From positions 1 to 52,054 of the forward strand of contig CAIXPZ010000286.1 of assembly GCA_903921455.1 (NCBI GenBank): DNA of 52,054 nucleotides, read 5' to 3'. Below the pieces are notes generated by a model. The model saw only the letters and a program-made list of their open reading frames with translations, searched no databases and had not been told where the DNA came from. Within the stretch, counting starts at the first letter, position 1; every line of letters starts with the position of its first letter. A program made the position numbers and the translations under genes. This document shows positions 17,691 through 25,991 of the stretch, piece by piece. This stretch comes from an uncultured Verrucomicrobia subdivision 3 bacterium. GTDB lineage: Bacteria > Verrucomicrobiota > Verrucomicrobiae > Limisphaerales > UBA11358.

Positions 17691-18017
17691 AATCAACCCC
17701 GTCCCGCAGCGCCAGAGCAACTGGCGGCCGAACCTCGGCCTGACAACTCTCAGACGCTATCGCGCTATTCGGGAGCCATCGGTCAACGCGCCAGCGTCTT
17801 GGACTGCGGCGGCCCTCCGCCGCTTTTCCCCCGTCAATCCGCCTCCACGGTGATCGACGCCAACGGATCGCAGTCAGCGCGGCTGCCACGCGCCTGACCC
17901 CGACCAGATAAGGTTGGACAGTTTTTTGTATCCACCATACTGTTTCAATCATGATTCAGACCGGCCACCAACCACCTCAATCAACTTCGCCAGCCTAGAT
18001 GTTTGACGCTCGTAGCT
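17691..18017. other. intergenic stretch with terminator and no gene
   Basis: The stretch holds a terminator-like hairpin at 17806. It resembles a 'CTTGGACTGCGGC' type dispersed repeat around 17799-17830. A GTTGGAC string at 17913 could be a remnant recombination core before the next cassette-like gene. No coding sequence is supported. Confidence 0.4.
17806..17827 (+). terminator. probable terminator after the pectin gene pair
   Basis: GCGGCGG (17806-17812) and CCGCCGC (17817-17823) form a perfect 7-bp stem with a CCCT loop, followed by TTTT. It is 115 bp after the PL22-like stop and may double as part of a dispersed repeat. Confidence 0.55.
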
Positions 18018-18539
18018 ATGCCCGAGAACGATACAAGTTGGCACGACGTGAAAGGACCAAAACTGGATTCTCTCTCATGCAAAGAGAAGCTCTACACTCT
18101 TGCGTCATTGTTCTTTGCAAGTAGGCACATTGCGGGCCTGGCGGATGATGAGGTCGGTTGCCCGTTCCGACAGATGCTTGATGATCACGAGGAGTCCTTA
18201 ATTACACACCTGTTGATTGAGACTGCTGTGCTCATCCGAATGAAAGATGACCTTTTTCAGCAGCAGCACGGCATTCCTGCGGATACTCAGAATGACATAG
18301 TCGGCAAATTTTGGAATCCTGCTGATGCGACCCAAGATTCTCAGCTCCAATTGCGAGAAGCGTGCAATAAAATCATCCACGCCAAACTCATCAACTTTGA
18401 CCTTATCGGTGAGCCACATTCTCATAACCGATACTTGCAGCCTATCGTTTACCTTTACGGCGAGCAACGCGGCACGCCTTGGAAGGCCCAAATTGATGTC
18501 GTCAGATGGGTCGAGTTCGGCTACACAATGTTTCCATGA
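18018..18539 (+). CDS. hypothetical protein, cassette-like
   Basis: A 173-residue soluble protein of unknown function, taking the ATG at 18018 (MPENDTSWHD); an upstream start at 18003 would add five residues. It looks alpha-helical, with 'DHEESLITHLLIETAVLIRMKDD' and 'LREACNKIIHAK' segments. The NKIIHA block resembles a helix found in HEPN-like proteins, but no RX4-6H catalytic motif is convincing. The gene is visibly more A/T-rich than its neighbours, lies on the plus strand before a long minus-strand block, and ends 7 bp before an attC-like palindrome. Horizontal acquisition is likely. Confidence 0.6.
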   Translation: MPENDTSWHDVKGPKLDSLSCKEKLYTLASLFFASRHIAGLADDEVGCPFRQMLDDHEESLITHLLIETAVLIRMKDDLFQQQHGIPADTQNDIVGKFWNPADATQDSQLQLREACNKIIHAKLINFDLIGEPHSHNRYLQPIVYLYGEQRGTPWKAQIDVVRWVEFGYTMFP

Positions 18540-18546
18540 CGACCGC

Positions 18547-18630
18547 GCCCAACCATACGCAACAGCGAACCCGGCGGGAGCGTCGCGTTTGCAATCGGCG
18601 CGCCTCTTGCCGCCGTCGCTGAGCTTGGGT
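18547..18630 (+). repeat. attC-like imperfect palindrome
   Basis: GCCCAAC at 18547 fits the RYYYAAC inverse core and starts 7 bp after a stop codon. Its partner at 18624-18630 is CTTGGGT, which pairs through TTGGG but has C where the GTTRRRY core has G. Inner boxes CAGCGA (18563-18568) and TCGCTG (18616-18621), and GGCGG (18573) with CCGCC (18610), extend the stem. The next gene starts 9 bp later. This is the architecture of a degenerate integron attC site; no integrase gene is in the window. Confidence 0.45.
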
Positions 18631-18638
18631 CGCATTGT

Positions 18639-18935
18639 ATGTCCTCGATCATTCAAGAGTTGGAGAGCTTCGGTGGCGGTGTGTTTTTGACTCATCAGGG
18701 CGTGGATTCGCGAGTCACGGAGTCAGACTTGTGGCGTACGTTCGAGCAGCCAGTTGTCGTCTGGGTTCACGGCGCACAGTTCGACAACAGCGGTCTTGAG
18801 CGATTAGTTGGTGTTGCGCGCAGGTTTCCGCACATCCAACGCTTTCGTTTCACGAGCACGCGGGTTACTTCTGATGGCGTCCGCAGACTTTATGAGTATT
18901 GGCCAGACATTCCGATTGATGGCGTTGCAGCCTAA
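18639..18935 (+). CDS. small leucine-rich-repeat-like hypothetical protein
   Basis: A 98-residue protein. The C-terminal half, 'SGLERLVGVARRFPHIQR' followed by 'FRFTSTRVTSDGVRRL', fits the T.VTD.G...L type of leucine-rich repeat common in Planctomycetes and Verrucomicrobia, with only about one and a half repeats. The N-terminal half includes 'PVVVWVHGAQFDNSG'. It has no signal peptide. It starts 9 bp after the attC-like palindrome, so it may be a second mobile cassette; its own downstream site is only weakly visible (GCCTAAT at the stop). Confidence 0.55.
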   Translation: MSSIIQELESFGGGVFLTHQGVDSRVTESDLWRTFEQPVVVWVHGAQFDNSGLERLVGVARRFPHIQRFRFTSTRVTSDGVRRLYEYWPDIPIDGVAA

Positions 18936-19033
18936 TACAGACGGAGCTCGGCTGCAAAGTTAGCGACTTGGATAAAACCGTTCCGTTCGTGTGTTTGGCG
19001 CGTTTCGCGGTTGAAAATGGGGGTTCGCGGGGC

Positions 19034-22000
19034 TTATTTGGCTTCTGAATTTTTGCTGGCTGCCGATGGCACCAGTTTGTAGCGCACGTTCACGCCCGCC
19101 TTGGTTTCTTCGAGCACTTGCAGGATGCCCCGGCCGCCTTCGCGGGTTTCAAAGACCCACGTTGCGGGCGTTTTGCGTGGATCATCTCCGTGGCGCGGAT
19201 CGAGGTCTTGCCACGTCTCGCGTTGGATGCCCGCCAATGCCGCGACGGTTTGCGCCGGCGTGAAATGCTCCCAAGCGTCCTTGTCCACGGCCTTGGCTTT
19301 GAGGCCCACGCCTTTGAGCGAATGGCTCGGCTCCGGGATGGCATCCATCCCCTCGCGCTCCAGCCAGGCGACGGCTTTCAAAACATTGTCGGCGATGTCA
19401 TTCGACTCGCTGTTGTTCCCGGGCAGTTCGGCGACCTTGCCGGAATCGAAATCAATCGCGCCAACAACTTCGCGCTCGATCACCGGGCCGAAGGCGACCG
19501 GTGAAGTGGACAGTGCGGATTGAAGCCTCGCGTGTTGCACCGACCACCGCGTGGCGGCCGCCTTGATCGTCTTGCCCATGGAAAGGACGGCAACCAGCAG
19601 AAGCACGAGAACAAATCCCAGCATAATCACGCCGCAACCGACGGCCATGGTCCTGCCCGCGCCCAGCTTGGATTTCCGGACTGCCAGCACGATCACCGCG
19701 ATGCCCCCAACCAAAAGCAGCAGAATCCCGCCAACCGGCACGAGCGCTGGAATGCTCGTGACAACCACGGGCTCAGGAACGGGTGCGGATAGGGCGGTGT
19801 CCGGGCTGGCGACGACGGCGGCGTTCGTCGGGCCACCCTGAACCAGCTTGTAGCGGAGCTTCACGCCGCGCGGGTTCTCGGTGAAGCCGGTGATTTGCAG
19901 AATACCCATTGTCCCCGTGCGGGACTTGAACAGAAAAGATTTCGGCAATTGGTTTTCAGGAACGGTTTCCACGGTGATGACAGAGGACAATTGAAGTTGT
20001 CCGATGGCTGCCTCTGCCTGAGCAGCGTTCAACGTGTGCCAACCGTCGCTGGCGGCTTGGACAGCCAGACTGGAAGTCGCCAGCATCATCTTCTCGGCCA
20101 GAGTGAAGCTTACTCCCGCAGCGGTGAATAATGCTGGCACGCCAGAATTGTTCAGCTGCGGTTTTAGGATTTGACCGGCATCCAAATCTAGCAAATCGGT
20201 CACGCCATGGTCATCAAACGGCAACACCCGCTCCACCACCGGGCCGAACGCCAGTTCGGGCGCGGCGGCGGACATAGGAGCCGTGACTGGTGCGGATTGT
20301 TTTTCGGTGCCGGAATCCGTCACCGTCACCGTCGTCCGTTGGCCGGGTTGCAACGAGACGTTGTGGAACTCGACCCACTGATACTTGCGCCGTTGCAATT
20401 GGAATTCCTTGATGTGAGCAAAGGCATTGGACGAGACCATCAGCAGTCCGCCCGTCGTCGGGAGCTTGGCGGCGTGGGCGGAAATTTCCGGGATCACGGT
20501 GAGTTTGCCGTCGGCAGCCACGCAGACCATCCGCGACTCCCAGTCTTCGTTTTTGGTGTAAGTGCAACTCACCGCCACCTCACCGCTTTTGCCGGCCACG
20601 GCTTCGTAAGCTGCGCTCCAATCACCTGACGATGAGGCGCCGCCCCCCAAACCAGAATGCACTGAGGTGGCGGTTTCCCAAGGGCCGTTGGCGAGGCCCA
20701 AGGAAATGTTCATGGTTGCCGCGCTCTTCGGACAGCCAATGATCTGGCCGAAATAACCGTTGGGTATGCGTTGGTCCGGAACCGCCCAACCGGAACTTCC
20801 GGGTTGCGCTCCGGATTCCTTGCTGATGCGGCAAACCGGCGTGGAGATGCCTTCCGCACTTTGGTTGCGGATGTAAAACGCGGTTTTCTTCTGCACCAGG
20901 TTTTCCGCCCATTGGTTCATGTTGAAATCTCTGTGCGGGAATGGCTGGCGGGAAAGCTCGCCGTTGGGCAGCCAGCAAGCCGGGTTCGTCCACGGCAGAT
21001 TGCCGACGGCCACCAGTTCTACTTCGGCCTGATTTAACCGCGCCACGAACGGCGGGCTGTTCAACGAGCGAGTTGACCCGGCGGAAAGGGCAGACATTTC
21101 CGTATGCGGACGTGTCTGCAACGTCAGGGCGGCGATGCGGTCAAACTCCGGGCGACGGAGCATCAGCTTTTCATGCACCACTTTTTTCCAAGTCGGTTGT
21201 TGTGTTTCGTGGATGTTGGAACGCAGCGGCTGCGCGGTGCCATCCTTGTCCACCAGCATCACCCGATAATCGGTACCGTCCGTTTCGGTGTGAGTGACGG
21301 TCAAGGCCACAGACTCGGTGTTGAACAGAATTTCGTAGCCAAACTCGTCGTCACCATACCGGCCTTCGCCGGAGGAACCGGGCGCTATGATCTGGTTCAA
21401 ACGTTGAACCTCGTGCCAGCCGACATCGGCAGAATCCATCTTATTGCGGGAGTGAAGGCCAAACATCAACGCCACTAGCAACCCGCCCGACACCAGCACA
21501 CCACACCCGATGGCCAAGACTTTGCCCGCTGAACGCTTGCGAGCAGGAGCAATCGGAGGGACATCCGCGCTATTTTGGTTCACCGCGCGCCAGACGCGGC
21601 GGATGATGAGCCAGTCAACGACCAAACAAATCACCGGCAGCAAGAGTAACAAGACGTTTTTTGCAAAATCATGATTGAGCAGAAACGCATCGAACGGACG
21701 GCTAACATCGAGGGTTTTTGCATAATCTTCCCAAAGATTGCCGAGCAGCAAAACAATTCCTGCATCCAGCGCCAGCAATGGAAACAGCAGGCCCTCAAAC
21801 ACGGCCAGCCACAGTCCGTAAAGTTTCCCCGCCGAGCGGCGGATTTGCGTGACGGCAATCCAGCCGAGAATGGTTGGAGCGCCCTGCCCGATAACGACGA
21901 GCACCACGCCCGGCAATCCCCAAACCCATCGCCACGGATCATTCGATGGCAGCGAGGCATTGTGCAGTGTCGCGAAGCTATTGAACACCAGTCCCACCGG

Positions 22001-23626
22001 CAGCAACAGCAGACACAGTGCGCCGACGATGGCCTTGCGCGAGAAGCGCGGTTTGATTTCGGCTTTCGGTTTTCCACTTTCCGCTTTTTCATTCGCGAGG
22101 AACACCTGTTTCTTCGCCCAGATGGAGATGGAGAAAAAGAATGCCATCAGGGCGACCCACATGGCCCACAGCGCGCCGATCCACCTGTTCAGCCCGCGGC
22201 CCGTCAGCCAAGTCAGCTTTTCCATGTTGTGATGGCTGCCATCGAAAACGTAGAAGCCATAAGCCATTCCACCGACAGCTAACGGTGCAATTACCAGCCC
22301 GCCGAACGCCATCAGCAGCGCCAGCGTCAATCCGCCAAACGCAACTAAACCGGCCGCGATGCCGCCAAATGCAATCCCGCCAACGGCAATGCCGCCAAAT
22401 GCAATCCCGCCGTAAGCGCGTCCTCCCATCGCCAACCAGCCCGTCGCGACGCCGCCGATGGCCACGATGCCGCGTGCGTGCCGGGCTTGGCCGGTCTGCG
22501 GGTCAACGCCATTCGCCACGTGCAGCAGCGGCAGGCCGAACCAAGTCCGTTTGGATTTGTATTCCCAGCCCGTCCAATAAGGCGGTGGGATTTGAGCTCC
22601 CGGCTTCTGGCTTCGGACTTCTGATTTCTCCGGGTTGGAGGCAATCGTCTCCACCAGCGTCTTCACCTCGCTGACCTGCTGGTAGCGAAGTTCTGGTTTC
22701 TTTTCCAAGGCACGCAGCACGATTTCATCCAGGCGAACGTCTATCTGCACTTTCTTGGACGGCGCTTCGAGTTGCTTGCCGGGCAGTTCGCCGGTAAGCA
22801 TCTGGTAAAACACCACGCCCAGCGCGTAAATGTCCGCGCGATGATCCACTTCACCCGGCGTCTGGATCTGCTCCGGCGACATGTATTGCGGCGTGCCCAT
22901 GATGCGGCTGGCGTCGGTGAGGGCGGTTGCCCCCTCACCTTGGCCCTCTCCCCCGGCGGGGGAGAGGGTGTCCGCAGGACAGGTGAGGGGGTCGCCCACA
23001 ATCTTCGCCAAACCAAAGTCCGCCACCTTCACGCGGCCGCGCCGGTCCATGAGAATGTTCTCCGGCTTGATGTCGCGATGCACGATGCCCTGGTCATGCG
23101 CAAATTGCAGCGCGTCGCAGATCTGCGGCACGATGGCCAGGGCTTCGCGGGCGGTGACCCGTTCCTTGGCGAACAATTGCCGCAGCGTCACGCCGTCCAC
23201 AAATTCCATGAGCAGAAAGTAAAAGCCGCCCGCCTGACCGTGGTCGTAAATGGTCACGATGTTGGGATGATTCAACAACGCCAGCGCCCGCGCCTCCTTC
23301 TCAAAGCGCGCGGCGAATTGCGGGTCGTTGGCGCGTTCCGGGGCGAGGAGCTTGAGCGCGACGAGACGGTTCAGGGATTTCTGCCGCGCTTGGTAAACCA
23401 CGCCCATGCCGCCGCGTCCAAGGCATTCCAGAATTTCGAGTTGCGGAAAGTGTGGCGCGATCTGTTCGGGCGGCAACGGTGGCTGTGCGGCGGTCGTGTC
23501 GCCGGAGAAGGCGGTTTCCGTCTTCAGGTTCATCGCCATCAAGCAACGCGGGCACAGACCGGCTGGCGCGTTGGGCGGCAAGGCCGCCCCGCATTGCGGA
23601 CATTTTGGCATCGCTTCAGTGTTCAT
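19034..23626 (-). CDS. giant membrane Ser/Thr protein kinase with zinc ribbon
   Basis: A 1530-residue PknB-type kinase. Residues 9-28 form a zinc ribbon (CPQCG, CPRC). The kinase domain spans about 64-330: GRGGMG at 70-75, Lys92, HRDIKPEN at 183-190, DFG at 203-205, GTPQYMSPEQ at 244-253. Between DFG and GTPQ the activation loop is lengthened by about 22 residues encoded by a palindromic dispersed element. A glycine-rich hydrophobic repeat region (386-455) precedes several transmembrane segments (about 480-720). The long outer part carries two related modules beginning FGPV-E-R (nt about 20255 and 19490), separated by two more membrane segments. Start: the ATG at 23626, or the ATG at 23611 (MPKCPQCG), which better fits the promoter-like motif upstream. 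Its sigma factor neighbour suggests a joint signalling role; targets are unknown. Confidence 0.88.
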   Translation of the reverse strand: MNTEAMPKCPQCGAALPPNAPAGLCPRCLMAMNLKTETAFSGDTTAAQPPLPPEQIAPHFPQLEILECLGRGGMGVVYQARQKSLNRLVALKLLAPERANDPQFAARFEKEARALALLNHPNIVTIYDHGQAGGFYFLLMEFVDGVTLRQLFAKERVTAREALAIVPQICDALQFAHDQGIVHRDIKPENILMDRRGRVKVADFGLAKIVGDPLTCPADTLSPAGGEGQGEGATALTDASRIMGTPQYMSPEQIQTPGEVDHRADIYALGVVFYQMLTGELPGKQLEAPSKKVQIDVRLDEIVLRALEKKPELRYQQVSEVKTLVETIASNPEKSEVRSQKPGAQIPPPYWTGWEYKSKRTWFGLPLLHVANGVDPQTGQARHARGIVAIGGVATGWLAMGGRAYGGIAFGGIAVGGIAFGGIAAGLVAFGGLTLALLMAFGGLVIAPLAVGGMAYGFYVFDGSHHNMEKLTWLTGRGLNRWIGALWAMWVALMAFFFSISIWAKKQVFLANEKAESGKPKAEIKPRFSRKAIVGALCLLLLPVGLVFNSFATLHNASLPSNDPWRWVWGLPGVVLVVIGQGAPTILGWIAVTQIRRSAGKLYGLWLAVFEGLLFPLLALDAGIVLLLGNLWEDYAKTLDVSRPFDAFLLNHDFAKNVLLLLLPVICLVVDWLIIRRVWRAVNQNSADVPPIAPARKRSAGKVLAIGCGVLVSGGLLVALMFGLHSRNKMDSADVGWHEVQRLNQIIAPGSSGEGRYGDDEFGYEILFNTESVALTVTHTETDGTDYRVMLVDKDGTAQPLRSNIHETQQPTWKKVVHEKLMLRRPEFDRIAALTLQTRPHTEMSALSAGSTRSLNSPPFVARLNQAEVELVAVGNLPWTNPACWLPNGELSRQPFPHRDFNMNQWAENLVQKKTAFYIRNQSAEGISTPVCRISKESGAQPGSSGWAVPDQRIPNGYFGQIIGCPKSAATMNISLGLANGPWETATSVHSGLGGGASSSGDWSAAYEAVAGKSGEVAVSCTYTKNEDWESRMVCVAADGKLTVIPEISAHAAKLPTTGGLLMVSSNAFAHIKEFQLQRRKYQWVEFHNVSLQPGQRTTVTVTDSGTEKQSAPVTAPMSAAAPELAFGPVVERVLPFDDHGVTDLLDLDAGQILKPQLNNSGVPALFTAAGVSFTLAEKMMLATSSLAVQAASDGWHTLNAAQAEAAIGQLQLSSVITVETVPENQLPKSFLFKSRTGTMGILQITGFTENPRGVKLRYKLVQGGPTNAAVVASPDTALSAPVPEPVVVTSIPALVPVGGILLLLVGGIAVIVLAVRKSKLGAGRTMAVGCGVIMLGFVLVLLLVAVLSMGKTIKAAATRWSVQHARLQSALSTSPVAFGPVIEREVVGAIDFDSGKVAELPGNNSESNDIADNVLKAVAWLEREGMDAIPEPSHSLKGVGLKAKAVDKDAWEHFTPAQTVAALAGIQRETWQDLDPRHGDDPRKTPATWVFETREGGRGILQVLEETKAGVNVRYKLVPSAASKNSEAK
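22930..22991. repeat. nested palindromic dispersed element inside the kinase gene
   Basis: Outer arms CCCCCTCACCT (22930-22940) and AGGTGAGGGGG (22981-22991) are perfect 11-bp inverted repeats. Inner arms CCCTCTCCCCC (22944-22954) and GGGGGAGAGGG (22958-22968) are also perfect, around a GGC loop. This matches the CCCTCACC...CTCTCCCC family of dispersed repeats usually found between genes. Here it is in frame and encodes 'PLTCPADTLSPAGGEGQGEG' in the activation loop. Confidence 0.85.
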
Positions 23627-23633
23627 GCCCGTT

Positions 23634-23660
23634 ACTAAACGGTGGCGCGAAGATTGTTAC
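23634..23660 (-). promoter_or_regulatory. candidate ECF-type promoter of the kinase gene
   Basis: On minus, GTAACA (23660-23655) is followed by 13 bases and then CGTTTAGT (23641-23634). The same arrangement, GTAACA, 13 bases, CGGTTATT, precedes the sigma gene. The last base lies 22 bp before the kinase ATG at 23611, or 7 bp before that at 23626. Two examples only, so the call is tentative. Confidence 0.45.
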
Positions 23661-23671
23661 CGGAAATTTCA

Positions 23672-24406
23672 TCAGCGGGCGAGCGCGGCGGCCAGGTGGC
23701 GCAATTCCGCCTCCACATCCGCGCCTTCGGCCAGGGTCTGGGAAATCTCCTCGCGATAGAGTTCACGAAAGCGTTTCCGCAACCGGTGCACGGCCACCCG
23801 CGCCGCGCCTTCATTGACGCCGAGTTTGGCGGCGATGGCGGCGTAATTCATTTCGCCGCGCGCCACGGTGAGACATGCCTTGAGCGCATCAAATTCGTCC
23901 GGCTTGCCGGCGGCGATGAATTCACCCTGCAGGCGTTTCATGGTGAGGTCGAGGAGCGTGAACGCCCATTGCTCGTCGTAAGTTTCATCCGGGCCGAGCG
24001 CTTGTTTGTCCGTGGCAAACCGGCTTTCCGCAAAGGCCGTGTCAAACGGCAGCGCCGTCTGTCCGCCGCCGCGCCGCAGCGTGGCCGCGCGCCGCCATTC
24101 GTTGTTCACAAAATTTTTCAGCGCCGTGATGAGAAACGAGCGCAGCCGGCCTTTCTCGCGATCAGCGATGTCCAACAATCTTTTCTCGAAGAGGCGGCAG
24201 AAAAACGCCTGCGTCAAATCCTGCGCGTCGTGTGGCGAATAGCCGCAGCGGCGGATGTAGGCATAGAGTGGATACCAGTAGGCCTGGCAGATGGATTCCA
24301 AAGCCGCCGCCGATTCAGGCGCGGGTTGGCGCGTGGCGAGCACGACCGACCAGCGCGTATTCGGGAAAACGCGCGGCGCGGCGCTGGAATCGGAATGGCT
24401 GTCCAT
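23672..24406 (-). CDS. ECF-like RNA polymerase sigma factor linked to the kinase
   Basis: A 244-residue sigma-70 family protein. Region 2 is visible at about 38-105 ('YWYPLYAYIRRCGYSPHDAQDLTQAFFCRLFEKRLL', 'RLRSFLITALKNFVNNEWRR') and region 4 at about 175-220 ('YAAIAAKLGVNEGAARVAVHRLRKRFRELYREEI'). The long linker between them and the kinase neighbour match the STPK-associated ECF groups of Planctomycetes and Verrucomicrobia. No anti-sigma factor gene is present; control through the kinase is the likely alternative. The gene ends 45 bp before the kinase start, and a shared promoter-like motif suggests it directs both genes. The transcript order is sigma then kinase. Confidence 0.9.
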   Translation of the reverse strand: MDSHSDSSAAPRVFPNTRWSVVLATRQPAPESAAALESICQAYWYPLYAYIRRCGYSPHDAQDLTQAFFCRLFEKRLLDIADREKGRLRSFLITALKNFVNNEWRRAATLRRGGGQTALPFDTAFAESRFATDKQALGPDETYDEQWAFTLLDLTMKRLQGEFIAAGKPDEFDALKACLTVARGEMNYAAIAAKLGVNEGAARVAVHRLRKRFRELYREEISQTLAEGADVEAELRHLAAALAR

Positions 24407-24426
24407 GGCAAAATCGTATTCATATC

Positions 24427-24453
24427 AATAACCGGAAACGAGCCGGTTGTTAC
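24427..24453 (-). promoter_or_regulatory. candidate autoregulated promoter of the sigma gene
   Basis: GTAACA (24453-24448), 13 bases, then CGGTTATT (24434-24427) on minus, 20 bp before the sigma ATG. It mirrors the motif before the kinase gene with identical spacing. An AACCGG/CCGGTT inverted repeat (24430-24435 and 24443-24448) overlaps it. Confidence 0.45.
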
Positions 24454-24477
24454 ATGGAAATATCCGTCCGCCGAAAA

Positions 24478-25974
24478 TCAGCCCTTCAATTTTCTTTCCA
24501 AAATCTCGCCGACGAGCGCGGGGTTGGCCTTGCCCTTGGAGAGCTTCATCACCTGGCCCTTGAGCGAGTTGAGCGCGGCGACCTTGCCGGCCTTGTAATC
24601 CGCCACGGGCGCGGGGTTCGCGGCGATGGCGTCGTCGCAGAATTTCTCAATGGCTCCGGTGTCGCTCACCTGCGCGAGGCCTTTGGCCTGAACGATGGCG
24701 GCGGGCGCCTGGCCAGTGGCGAACATCTCGGTGAAGACCTGCTGCGCGGCGGAGCTGCTGATGGTCCGGGCCTCGACAAGGGCCACCAGCTCCAGCAGCG
24801 CGGCGGGCGGGAACTTCAAGTCGGCAAGCGAAGACAGCCGCATCTCCGCCGGCTCCAGGCCCAGCGCGCCTTGCTCGGCCTTTTCGGCCTCGTTCAACTC
24901 GGCGAGCTTGGACAGCAGGTTGTTGATGATCCAGTTGGCGACGGCCTTGGGGTTTTTCGCCTGTTTGGCGAGGCCCTCAAAATAATTGCCCAGCGCGACG
25001 TTGCTCTTGAACACCTCGGCATCGCCGGCGGGCAGCAGGTAATCGCGCATGAACCGCTGCTTGCGCGCGAGCGGCAGCTCGACGACTTGCCGCCTCACGT
25101 CGGCCAGCCACGCGTCGGTCGGCGCGAGGGGCATCATGTCGGGCTCGGGAAAGTAGCGGTAATCGTGCGCGTTTTCCTTGGTGCGCATCTCCTCGGTGAT
25201 GCCCGCGACGTCGTCCCAGCGGCGCGTGGACTGGATGAGTTTGCCGCCGCCCTTGAGCACGTCGATCTGGCGCTGGATTTCGTATTCCGCCGCGCGGCGC
25301 ACGCCGGAGAAGCTGTTCATGTTCTTGATCTCGATCTTCGCGCCGAGTTCCTTGGTGCCGACGGGGCGGACGGAGATGTTCACGTCGCAGCGCACCATGC
25401 CCTTTTCCATGTCGCAGTCGCTCACGCCGCCCTGATGCAAAATCTCGGTGAGCGCATTGAGGTAGGCGTAGGCCATGTCGGCGCCGGTGAGGTCCGGCTC
25501 GGAAACGATCTCGAGGAGGGGCACGCCGGCGCGGTTGAAATCCACGCCGCTGGTGCGGTCGAAGTGCGTGAGCTTGCCGACATCCTCCTCCAGGTGGGCG
25601 CGGGTGATGCGGACTTTGCCCAGGCCGTTGACGGAGCCCAGGCCGCTGAACTCAAATTCCACGAAGCCGTTCGCGGTGCTCGGCTTGTCGTAGTGCGTGA
25701 GCTGGTAATTCTTGGAGGCGTCGGGGTAGAAGTAATTCTTCCGGTCGAACTTCGCGTAGCGCGGGATCTCGCAGTTCAGCAGGTAGCCGGTGAGGACGGT
25801 CTTGCGGAGGGCCTCCTCGTTGGGCACGGGCAGGACGCCGGGCATGCCGAGGCAGACGGGGCAGACGTTGGTGTTCGGCTCGGAACCGTATTGGTTCGCG
25901 CAACCGCACCACATCTTCGATTTCGTTTTGAGCTGGACGTGAGTTTCCAGACCGATGACGGCTTCGTATTCCAT
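24478..25974 (-). CDS. gatB: aspartyl/glutamyl-tRNA amidotransferase subunit B
   Basis: A 498-residue GatB, the subunit that binds and activates misacylated Glu-tRNA(Gln) or Asp-tRNA(Asn) for transamidation. The N-terminus 'EAVIGLETHVQLKTKSKMWCGC', then 'NVCPVCLGMPGVLPVPNEEA', 'NYFYPDASKNYQLTHYDKP', 'HLEEDVGKLTHF' and 'DFNRAGVPLLEIVSEPD' are all in order, and the C-terminal helical GatB/YqeY tail is complete. Partner subunits gatA and gatC lie about 7 kb away at 32692-34443, so the three are not one operon. Start ATG at 25974, with a CACAGAT repeat 18 bp upstream. Confidence 0.97.
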   Translation of the reverse strand: MEYEAVIGLETHVQLKTKSKMWCGCANQYGSEPNTNVCPVCLGMPGVLPVPNEEALRKTVLTGYLLNCEIPRYAKFDRKNYFYPDASKNYQLTHYDKPSTANGFVEFEFSGLGSVNGLGKVRITRAHLEEDVGKLTHFDRTSGVDFNRAGVPLLEIVSEPDLTGADMAYAYLNALTEILHQGGVSDCDMEKGMVRCDVNISVRPVGTKELGAKIEIKNMNSFSGVRRAAEYEIQRQIDVLKGGGKLIQSTRRWDDVAGITEEMRTKENAHDYRYFPEPDMMPLAPTDAWLADVRRQVVELPLARKQRFMRDYLLPAGDAEVFKSNVALGNYFEGLAKQAKNPKAVANWIINNLLSKLAELNEAEKAEQGALGLEPAEMRLSSLADLKFPPAALLELVALVEARTISSSAAQQVFTEMFATGQAPAAIVQAKGLAQVSDTGAIEKFCDDAIAANPAPVADYKAGKVAALNSLKGQVMKLSKGKANPALVGEILERKLKG

Positions 25975-25991
25975 TGCGGGGATATTTTAGC

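Noticed and set aside
18018..18539. HEPN-type toxin or abortive-infection protein
   Set aside because: Only an NKIIHA-like helix is suggestive; no RX4-6H motif and no antitoxin partner gene are visible.
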